Origin: Malus domestica
Taxonomy: Eukaryota; Streptophyta; Magnoliopsida; Rosales; Rosaceae
Length of the DNA stretch: 64,000 nt
Direction: 5' to 3'
NCBI RefSeq assembly: GCF_042453785.1
Contig: NC_091665.1
Coordinates: 30,591,001 to 30,655,000, forward strand
Shown: in pieces, positions 22,903 through 32,800 of the stretch
Layout: every line of letters begins with the position of its first letter
Position numbering within the stretch: position 1 is the stretch's first letter
Notes under the pieces: generated by a model
Told to the model about the DNA's origin: nothing
The model's input: the letters and a program-made list of their open reading frames with translations, nothing else
Databases searched by the model: none
Position numbers and translations under genes: made by a program

Positions 22903-24396
22903 TGTCACATCCCGGCCCAGGTCCACCACCGTAGCACGATATTATCTGTTTTGGACCCCGACCACGTCCTCACGGTTTTGTTAATGGGAACTCACACGAG
23001 AACTTCTCAGTCGCTCACCCATCATGGGATTGCTCTCGCGCGCTACTCGCTTAACTTCGGAGTGGCAATGAGCTCCCAAAAGGCCTCGTGCTAGGTAGGG
23101 ATGGGAATATACATTTAAGGATCACTCCCCTGGGCGATGTGGGATGTTACAATCCATCCCCCTTAGGGGCCCGACATCCTCGTCGGCACACCACGGTCAG
23201 GGTTAGGCTTTGATACCATTTGTCACATCCCAGCCCGGGTCCACCACCGTAGCACGATATTGTCCGCTTTGGGCCCCAATCACGCCCTCACAATTTTGTT
23301 AATGGAAACTCACACAAGAACTTCCCAGTGGGTCACCCATCATGGGATTACTCTCGTGCGCTACTCGCTTAACTTCGGAGTTCCGATGGAACCCGAAGCC
23401 AATGAGCTCCCAAAAAGCCTCATGCTAGGTAGAGATGGGAATATACATTTAAGGATCACTCCCCTGGGCGATGTGGGATGTTACAATCCACCCCTTTAGG
23501 GGCCCGACTTCCTCGTCGGCACACCACAGCCAGGGTTAGGCTCTGATACCATTTGTCACATCCCGACCCGAGTCCACCACCATAACACGATATTGTCCGC
23601 TTTGGACCCCAACCACGCCCTCACGGTTTTGTTAATGGGAACTCACACAAGAACTTCCTAGTGGGTCACCCATCATGGGATTACTCTCGCGCGCTACTCG
23701 CTTAACTTCGGAGTTTCGATGGAACCCGAAGCCAATGAGCTCCCAAAATGCCTCGTGTTAGGTAGGGATGGGAATATACATTTAAGGATTACTCCCTTGG
23801 GCGATGTGGGATGCTACAATCCACCCCCCTAAGGGGAGTGATCCTTAAATGTATATTCTCATCCCTACCTAGCACAAGGCCTTTTGGGAGCTCACTGGCT
23901 TCGGATTCCGTCGAAACTTTGAAGTTAAGCGAGAAGGTGGCCAGAGCACTCCCATGATGGGTGACTCATTGGGAAGTTGCTCATAAGTTCCCAGAAACAA
24001 AATCGTGAGGGCGTGGTCGGGGCCCAAAGCGGACAATATTGTGCTACGGTGATGGAGCGAGCCCGGGAAGTGATCTGCCCCGGGCCGGAATGTGACAAAT
24101 TGGTATCAGAGCCTAACCCTGGCCGTGGTGTGCCGACGAGGACATCGGGCCCCTGAGGGGGGTGGATTGTAACATCCCACATCGCCCAGGGGAGTGATCC
24201 TTAAATGTATATTCCTATCCCTACCTAGCACGAGGTTTTTTTAGAGCTCACTGGTTTCAGATTCCGTCGGAACTCCGAAGTTAAGCGAGAAGGTGGCCAG
24301 AGCACTCCCATGATGGGTGACCCACTGGGAAGTTGCTCATGAGTTCTCAGAAACAAAACCGTGAGGACGTGGTCGGGGCCCAAAGCGGACAATATC
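22903..24396. mobile_element. Inverted array of Cassandra-type TRIM retroelements
   Basis: Five LTR copies are present: three on the minus strand (22903-23151, 23221-23485, 23554-23818) and two on the plus strand (23833-24097 and 24168-24396, the last cut short). Full copies run TGTAACATCC...GGATGTGACA and contain a 5S rRNA-like core (gaagttaagcgag, then gatgggtgac and gggaagtt). This is the hallmark of Cassandra elements. Internal regions are only about 70 bp and hold the primer site TGGTATCAGAGC (24101-24112; minus-strand equivalents near 23213 and 23546), matching initiator tRNA-Met, and a purine-rich tract. No protein is encoded. LTR copies 3 and 4 meet head to head at a shared agggg. Confidence 0.9.
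23903..23983 (+). other. 5S rRNA-like core in a Cassandra LTR
   Basis: This segment has the 5S internal promoter parts: a box A-like gaagttaagcgag and a box C-like gatgggtgac, followed by ttgggaagttgctc. The same core occurs in the other LTR copies and in the solo LTR at 48275. It is an element part and not an rRNA gene. Confidence 0.75.
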
Positions 24397-25213
24397 AATA
24401 GAAGGCCGTTCGACTTTTGGAGGAGGCAAAAGAAGAAACAAATATTTTTGTTGCATGACAAGGATTTGAAACTTTACTGACCTTGGTGGAATTTTCTTCA
24501 AATAGCTGATATCAATAGAAGGCCTTTATCGATGGGAGCACTTGAACACATGCCCAATTTAATTTTGTTTCCGTTAGAACTGCGGCCACGAGAGGTTAGA
24601 GCTCAAAGCTAATTAATATATGTTGCACATTCGTTGTATTACCTTGCTAATTAAGCATTTCGGTTTCCTGCTATGTGTTTAATTTTGTTAACAACTATAC
24701 GCTGGTAGAACTCTTGGTGTAATTGTGTTATTTGGCCCAATTAGTTTATGCATGATAAGGTGTTTTCATGTGAAAATGTGATTTATCTTTCATTTGTCTA
24801 CACATGCATGTTACAAGAGGAAAGCATCCAACTGATCAACACGTAAACTTTTATTGTTTTTATTTGAGTTTTTATTTTTCCCCTCAGGGATTTAACAGTT
24901 GGGGAGTTTAGAGATGGAATGTTAGGTTATTATTTTGTCTTTAGATTCACTCGTTCAAGGCTTATTATTGTAAAGATTGAAGAAATATTGATGAAGATGA
25001 AGAAAGAATTCTGCAGAAAACAGAGAGAGCTCGAGAGTGTATGAGAGAAAAAAACTCGTATTTTCCTTAATGATCAAGTAATATTTTACAGTGTACACTT
25101 ATACTGTTTTAACGGTTTTTTAATCTTGCAATGTAAGCTAACCACCTGGATTACATCTGTGCTCTTGATATGTTCTTCACTTGGATCCTTATCTTTGTCA
25201 CTCTTACAATTAT
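24397..25213. other. Intergenic DNA, no gene
   Basis: A 16-bp sequence, atatcaatagaaggcc, occurs at the broken end of the last Cassandra copy (24392) and again at about 24508. The stretch near 24960-25200 has a retroelement-leader look, but no partner repeat is visible. No coding frame is supported. Confidence 0.4.
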
Positions 25214-25490
25214 TGATATGGACTAGGCCAAGTTCCGAACAGCAGTTTCACTTTTTCCATTTTCTTTGTTGAATTTGTGTTCTTAATTCTTCAAGCCTTT
25301 GGCCCCATATGTGTTATGGTTCTATGAATACACAATGCTTTGAAATTTCCTTGAGAATTTAACAAGAAGTTAATTATTTATTCTTGGCCTTCTGACCAAA
25401 TGAGATGACTTTTCAAAGTAATTTGAGTGTTCCCCAAGACCACCAACGTTTCTCTGCCACGTATAACTCCGAGAGCATGAATTTCCAACA
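25214..25490 (-). pseudogene. Second decayed 5' end of a minus-strand tau GST
   Basis: From ATG at 25260-25258 the minus strand reads MEKVKLLFGTWPSPYQ and then a stop. This is the N-terminus of a tau GST up to the catalytic-serine region, truncated after 16 codons. Upstream sequence to 25490 matches the relic at 1467-1760 and, less closely, the leader of GST copy 1. It lies head to head with GST copy 4, with about 540 bp between start codons, the same layout as at 1467-2110. Confidence 0.75.
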
Positions 25491-25802
25491 TTGGATCCAC
25501 TAGTGTCTGGAGCTTAAGGATCTAAAAATCTGGACTTTTGATTTGTGCGGAAAAGAAATTAGAGTTGTTAGAATTAAATTAAATTATATATATCTGTCTA
25601 TCTCAGATACATGAACCAACAAGACTAAGACAAAGTGGTAGGTTATTACTTATGGTCAAATAAGACGGCATTACAATTCGTAATCTCCATGTAACCTCCT
25701 TTACAAACTGCTTGGAGCCCACGCAAGTTTGAACTGCATCCAACCAGCAATATATTGCATCCTCCAGACCAGAGTAAGAAGACAACCACAAGCAAGAAGA
25801 AT

Positions 25803-26557
25803 ATGGAGGAAGTGAAGGTAATAGGATTCTGGACAAGTCCATATGTTTACAGGGTTATATGGGCTCTGAATCTCAAGGGTATCAAATATGAGTATCTGGA
25901 AGAGGACATTTTTAACAAGACTGATTTGCTTCTTCGCCATAACCCGGTGCATAAGAAGGTTCCGGTGTTTGTCCATGGAGGAAAAACTATTGCAGAGTCC
26001 ATGATTATTCTCGAGTACATCGACGAGACATGGCCGCAGAACGCTCTACTGCCAAATGACCCTCACGCAAGGGCCGTGGCTCGGTTTTGGACGAAGTTTG
26101 GAGACGACAAGGTAATCCTACCCGCCCCCCGCGGACTCTACCCCCCTTTGACATAATACGATGTCTTCACTGACTAGTTTTCTTTTGTGTAATTCAGAAG
26201 CAAAACTTTATTAGATTCTACAAATCTGTTGGCGAAGAGCTAGCAAGAGCAGTAAAAGATGCCCAAGAACATCTGAGAATCTTAGAAGAGCATGGCCTTG
26301 GTGAGAAGAAGTTTTTTGACGGAAATGAGATCGGAATGACAGACTTATCTTTTGGATGGATTGCATTCTGGTTTGAGGTCATGGAAGAAACGGCTGGTGT
26401 AAAAGTGCTGGACGTCGATAGCTTCCCACGCTTGCACGCATGGATTAAAAATTTCAAGGAAGTTCCTGGGATCAAAGGAAATTATCCTGATCCAAGTCAA
26501 CTGCTGGCCTATTTTAAACGCCTAAGGGAGAAGTTTACGAAGCCAGCGAATTCTTGA
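25803..26557 (+). CDS. GSTU: Tau-class glutathione S-transferase, copy 4
   Basis: Exon 1 is 25803-26111 and exon 2 is 26198-26557. The 86-bp intron is GT-AG and phase 0, and the product has 222 residues. Motifs are TSPYVYRV with the catalytic serine, [23 protein letters not shown], and in the C-terminal domain [18 protein letters not shown]. The frame is open further upstream, but MEEVKV at 25803 matches the paralogue starts. The intron is short but above the usual plant minimum. It converges with the glutaredoxin gene, with 317 bp between the two stop codons. Confidence 0.93.
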
Positions 26558-26874
26558 TACCCAAGTCTTAATATACAAGAACCAAACACGAATAAAGGTT
26601 CAAAAGTAAGGAGTCATATCATATATAAAAAAAAATATGCAATAGCTTGTGCATTCCATACCTCAATAGTTTCAACCACATCCAGTGTAATCTTCAAAAA
26701 CCCTACATTAACTGTCGAATCATAAGGGTTTTATGAAAATGAATTTGCATTCACAGTGTACTTTCTCTGATCAATGAAATTCGTCGAGGTAGAAATTGGG
26801 CGTCCTTTTCTTTCGAATAATCAGACTGCGAGGAGATCAGGCTCTGTAAGTGAATGCATGCTGGGTTGTGGAGC
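26558..26874. other. Gap between GST copy 4 and the glutaredoxin gene
   Basis: Two genes converge here, so this 317-bp gap should hold both 3' untranslated regions. I see no other gene or repeat. Confidence 0.6.
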
Positions 26875-29800
26875 TTAGCTTTGTGTATTCTTAGCACTCG
26901 CTTCTGAGAGTAAAGTTTCGAGTTCACCTGTTCGGTATAACTTCACTGTGTCTGCATATCAGAAGTAAGAGCAACATTAGACATTAAAATAGCTTCCCTT
27001 TGTTTTAACTTTGTTCTTTTTAAGATTTTCCTTTGTCACGGAAGATTTTATAACTAGCCAGCACGGCCGACATAAAGATATACAACTGTTGACCCAAAAA
27101 GAGACGAGTTCGGGCATCTCAACAATACTAGCTAAATTTTTGTTATTGTAGCTAGCCAAATGACCCACATGTTAATTTGGCTAGCCACCACGTTCCAACA
27201 ATACTAACTATTTTAGCTTAAGTTAAAATATTTATTTTCCTAAACAACCCAAGCCCTTTTCTCTTGAAGCCCACGAACAGTGTAATTGTATAGTTTTCAA
27301 TACAACAACAACAACAACAACAAAGCATTTTCCCACTAAGTGGGGTCGGCTATATGAATCCTAGAACGCCATTGCGCTCGGTTTTGTGTCATGTCCTCCG
27401 TTAGATCCAAGTAATCAAGTCTTTTCTTAGGGCCTCTTCCAAAGTTTTCCTAGGTCTTCCTCTACCCCTTCGGCCCTGAACTTCTGTCCCGTAGTCACAT
27501 TTTCGAACCGGAGCGTCAGTAGGCCTTCTTTGCACATGTCCAAACCACCGGAACCGATTTTCTCTCATATTTCCTTCAATTTTGGCTACTCCTACTTTAC
27601 CTTGGATATCCTCATTCCCAATCTTATCCTTTCTCGTGTGCCCATACATCCCACGAAGCATCCTCATCTCCGCTACACCCATTTTGTGTACGTGTTGATG
27701 CTTCACCGCCCAACATTCTGTGCCATACAACATCGTTGGCCTTATTGCCGTCCTATAAAATTTTCCCTTGAGCTTCAGTGGCCTACGACGATCACACAAC
27801 ACGCCGGATACACTCTTACACTTCATCCATCCAGCTTGTATTCTATGGTTGAGATCTCCATCTAATTCTCCGTTCTCTTGCAAGATAGATCCTAGGTAGC
27901 GAAAACGGTCACTTTTTGTGATCTTCGCTAGATTGCTCCGGTCATTAGTGTGGATAAGTATATAAATGGATAGAGATAGGAAAGCAAACACAAGATGTAC
28001 GTGGTTCACCCAGATTGGCTACGTCCACGGAATAGAGGAGTTCTCATTAATTGTGAAGGGTTTACACAAGTACATAGGTTCAAGCTCTCCTTTAGGGAGT
28101 ACAAGTGAATGATTTAGTACAAATGACGTTAGGAAATATTGTGGGAGAATGATCTCGTAACCACGAAACTTCTAAGTACCGAGTGTGATATCGGCTTGAC
28201 TTTCCTTATCTGTCTCATAGGTAGATGTGGAATCTTCTCTGGAAGTACTCTTCCTCCATCCAGGGGTGGTATCTGTAACTGGTGGAGATGCACAAGGTAA
28301 TGTATCAATGTCACTTGAAGCTTACTTGTAGTTTCAGGCTTGGTCAAGCGCGATACAAACCATGTAGTAGGAGTCCCCCAAGTCGCCGAGCTAGGGGATC
28401 TGCTGAAAGAGGTAACAGACAAGGTAAGCAATCAGAGCTCCGGCTGATTGTTCACATTCTCCCTATCTTGCAGGCAGCATGAAGGATAAAGAGAAGAAAA
28501 ATGAGAAGAGATGATATGGGATACTTTTGCTTTTGAAGAAGTAACTTTCCACAGGCTTATTCTTGAACTGGGCTGGAGGGTTTTCTGGTTTCCTCCAAAG
28601 TATAAGGCCGACTGAAGAATTTGAGGGTCAAAACAAGTCCATCAAATCTAGAGTACGTTCGACCCTGCTGATATGGGATACTTTTGCTTTTGACAGAGTA
28701 GTGGATGTATCGGCACGTGTGCTGTTACGCTTGTCTCCACATGCTTCCTTATATCCTTCTCACTTGCCCTATCTGTTCTTCAGGAAGATGCGGTATCTTC
28801 CCTGGAAGCATAAGATGTTGAAGATGAGTACTCGAGAGCAATGCCAGGGTAAGGGGTTCCAGGCAGTCAGTTCCTGGCTGGAAGTTTGATTCCAAGTGCT
28901 GATTGATTGCTCTCTTTCTCCTTGTCTTGCAGGTAAGAACAAGGCCAAAGGAAAAGACAGGGAAAAAACATGATATGAGATACTCTTGCTTTTAACCCTG
29001 ATGATATGAGATATTCTTGCTCTAGTATAGCTTGTTTACAGAGGTATTATCGGGGGGAAAGAAAGCTGAATATTTCGAAAGGCTTCGTTGGGAGTGCCCT
29101 CTCAGATAAGAGGAAGGGTTGAGCATTTTTGCAGGTCTGCCTGTCCGTTGGGGATGGAGGTCGACATATATAGGAGTCTCCCTAACATCAAGTAATAATG
29201 CTATTCCTTTACCCTGCTTGGTCATAGCACGGTAGTGGGAGCTGCCAGCTTCACAAGTTTTAACTCTGTCAGAGCACTTTGAAAAAGTGGTCTGTGGTAT
29301 CTGGAAAGCTGATGTTGCGTGTGAAGATTACAGACAAGCTTTATCCAAGGAGATCCGGCTCTTGAAGTTGGGAAAGTGGTGCCTCTTCGGTTTTCGAACA
29401 AGCAATCCTGTCGGGGATCTGGCTCTCGAGATTCGGAGAATGATGCCTCTTCGATTTTTGAGAAAGCAATCATGCTGGGGGTCTGGCTCTCGAGATTCGG
29501 AGAGCGGTGTCTTCGATTTTTGAGAAAGTAATCATGTTGGGAGTTGGGAGTGTTTTCTCGAATATGAGTAAAGGTTGGGCATGTTTGCTAGTCTACCTTG
29601 CCACGAAGCACAGAGGTTGACACACAGGGACTTTCCAATTATCCAGCAGTGGTACTGTTCCTTTACCCTCTCTTCGATTTTTGAGAAAGTAATCATGTTA
29701 GGAGTCTGGCTCTCGAGATTCGGAGGGCGGTGCCTCTTCGATTTTGGAGCAAGCAATCTTGTTGGGGGTGTTTTCTCGAATGTGAGTAAAGGTTGGGCAT

Positions 29801-32800
29801 GTTTGCTAGTCTACCTTGCCACGAAGCACAGAGGTTGACACACAGGGACTTTCAAATTATCCAGCAGTGGTACTGTTCCTTTACCCTCTCTTCGATTTTT
29901 GAGAAAGTAATCATGTTGGGAGTCTGGCTCTCGAGATTCGGAGGGCGATGCCTCTTCGATTTTGGGCAAGCAATCTTGTTGGGAGTGTTTTCTCGAATGT
30001 GAGTAAAGGTTGGGCATGTTTGCTAGTCTACCTTGCCATGAAGCACAGAGGTTGACACACCGGGACTTTCCAATTATCCAGCAGTGGTATTGTTCCTTTA
30101 CCCTTGTGGGTAATAATATGGTAGCTAGGCCTTCAAAATTTATGTGTCTAAACTTTGTTAGTGTTGTTTCTTTGCTATTCTTTTACCCTTCTTGGTCAGA
30201 GCGATGTAGTGAGAGTTGCAAGCTTCACGTGTCTCGACTTTGTCAGAGAACTTTGGCAAAGTTATATGTGGTACCCATGAGCTACTGTTGCGTGTGGGAA
30301 GTGGGTGATTGAACAGTACGATTCATGTGCTTTCTACTTCGCCAGAAATCTTCGACAGAATGCCCATAATTTCCGCAAAGCTGAGTGTGCGTGTGACAGG
30401 TGCTGACAAGGCTAGAAAAGTAGTCTCAACTTTGTCAGAGAACTTTGGCAAAGTTATATGTGGTACCCATGAGCTACTGTTGCGTGTGGGAAGTGGGTGA
30501 TTGAACAGTACGATTCATGTGCTTTCTACTTCGCCAGAAATCTTCGACAGAATGCCCATAATTTCTGCAAAGCTGAGTGTGCATGTGACAGGTGCTGACA
30601 AGGCTGGAAAAGTAGGTGCCTCTTCGATTTCTGAGATCGGCCCTCGTGGTCTCTGAGCAGCCCAGCTTTTGAGAAAGCAAACCTCTTCGATTTCTGAGAT
30701 CGGCCCTCGTGGTCTCTGAGCAGCCCAGCTTTTGAGAAAGCAAACCTCTTCGATTTCTGAGATCGGCCTTCGTGGTCTTTGAGCAGCCCAGCTTTTGAGA
30801 AAGCAAACGCCTCTTCAATTTCTGAGATCGACCCTCGTGGTCTCTGAGCAGCCCAGCTTTTGAGAAAGCAAACGCCTCTTCGATTTCTGAAGCTTCGTCG
30901 AGTGCAGATTTTTATAGAGGCTGACATTAAGTTCCAAAGCACACTTGAATATCCACCAGTAGAATCTCCATTCTTGCACTTCTAAGATCTTGATTTGTCC
31001 GACCTCTTCTCTCTTCTACACCTTTGAAAATGTCTGGCCCCTCCGACCGTCGTTTTGACTTGAACCTTGTTGAAGAGGCAGCCCCGCCTTCTCCAGACAA
31101 CATATGGCGTCCATCCTTCGTCTCCCCTGCTGGTCCTCTTACCGTTGGGGATTCCGTGATGAAGAATGATATGACCGCTGCAGTAGTGGCCAGGAACCTT
31201 CTCACTCCCAAAGATAACAGACTACTTTCCAAACGGTCTGATGAGTTGGCTGTTAAGGATTCTCTGGCTCTTAGTGTTCAGTGTGCAGGTTCTGTGTCTA
31301 ATATGGCCCAACGCCTATTTGCTTGAACCCGCCAAGTTGAATCATTGGCGGCTGAAGTGATGAGTCTCAAACAGGAGATTAGAGGGCTCAAGCATGAGAA
31401 TAAACAGTTGCACCGGCTCGCCCATGACTATGCTACAAACATGAAGAGGAAGCTTGACCAGATGAAGGAATCTGATGGTCAGGTTTTACTTGATCATCAG
31501 AGATTTGTGGGTTTGTTCCAAAGGCATTTATTGCCTTCGTCTTCTGGGGCTGTACCGCGTAATGAAGCTCCAAATGATCAACCTCTGATGCCTCCTCCTT
31601 CTAGGGTTCTGTCCAGTACTGAGGCTCCGAATGATCCCCCTCCGGTGCCTTCTAGCTAGTTAATATTCACAAAGTTAAGATAGCTAGTTATTTAGCTAGC
31701 CTGTCGGAGATTTGGTTTTTCTGCATTTTTTGTTAAAGTAGCCAGAAAGTCTCATTTCACTAGGCTGTTGGAGATGGTCACTACATATTTGCCTGTGTTT
31801 CTTAACTTTCTTGTCACATTGGTCTTCTATGTTTTTAAGAGTGTATAATCAATTGCCCACTCGTGAAAAATACAAAAAAAGGAAAAACAAAATGCAAAAC
31901 TGTTTTGCTAAAAACCAGTGCCATAAAAGACGACCATTCATGTAAGAATATGATACCTGTACAACCACCAATGTGTTTCCCACCTGCATGGAAAGGAACA
32001 GAAGTATGAGCTTCTATTACTAATTTATTAGTAAACAACCATTAAGATCAATAGTAGAAATTGCAATGTGAAAAACTTATAATGTGTTCGAACCCATTAG
32101 TCGGTAATATCTTTCTTCAAATAGTGCCTATTAGTGAATGAAGCTACTGTTGAGAAATCGTACTGAGGATGGGATTACTGTGAAGTCAAAATCTAACAAA
32201 GGTCGTACCCAGTGCACAAGGCTCCCGCTTTACGCAGGGTCTGGGAGAGGTGAATGTCGGCTAGCCTTACCCCCATTTATGGAGAGGCTGCTCCCAAGTC
32301 TCGAACCCGAGACCTACCGCTCATGGGCGAAGGCACTTGCCATCGCACCAAGTGCGACCTCTTGAAGTCAAAATCTAACAAAATGAAAATTTCTTTTCTA
32401 ATTAAACCTTACCGTATTGCTTGATCTTGAATTTTTTTTATCCATTATGAGATTTACATTTAACAACTTCTAAAGTATAAAGCAAATACTGACTCAGACC
32501 TTTCACTGAGTGACCATTAACAGGGGGCTAGAGACAGATAATATCACAATTTTCTAGCATTGACTCAAGATATCGCCAAATTGTTAAAGGACCCAAGAAT
32601 TTTCATTTCTATTCCGGCAATTGCTCAGTAACAAAATAAAGAGTGAAAAGAGAGTTCAAGGAGGTTTCTTTAGTCTTTACTTTTGTTTGTAACCTTGGAG
32701 GGTGAGATTCAGTGTTTGAAAAGAGAAAAAATGAAGGGAACATAACCTTGAGAGTGAGTGTGGAGAAAAGAATGTATAAAAGGAAGATTGCGTATTTGAG

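Larger units (their letters stand above)
27945..31740 (+). mobile_element. Unclassified large repeat element with its own reading frame
   Basis: From a TATA-like tatataaatgg (near 27950) to about 31700 the sequence has a style unlike the surrounding intron. It begins with a non-coding leader containing several copies of gatatgggatacttttgctt (28515, 28674, 28971, 29000). Three tandem-repeat families follow (29571-30110, 30241-30618, 30619-30889), then a coiled-coil coding frame at 31030-31659. No LTR pair, reverse transcriptase or terminal inverted repeat was found, so it may be a non-autonomous retroelement (LARD-like) that has lost an end. Both edges are approximate. Confidence 0.55.

Noticed and set aside
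22903..24396. Possible 5S rRNA genes
   Set aside because: The 5S-like cores lie inside repeated units with retroelement ends (TGT...ACA), primer sites and target duplications, so they are Cassandra LTR parts.
28129..28889. Frames of about 100 codons in the leader of the unclassified element
   Set aside because: Overlapping on both strands, with no conserved motifs.
30619..30889. Regular short repeats resembling a CRISPR array
   Set aside because: Units are contiguous, with no unique spacers, and the genome is eukaryotic. It is a minisatellite.
30474..30942. Minus-strand frames of 114 and 138 codons with repeated FAFSKAGLL
   Set aside because: They are open only because the 63-bp repeat unit has no stop in those frames. 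No start context or family supports them.
31835..32038. Glutaredoxin ending by read-through after exon 4
   Set aside because: The true last exon, with DTVKLY and the C-terminal helix, is found at 26951-26875 with the correct phase, so the read-through frame is intronic.
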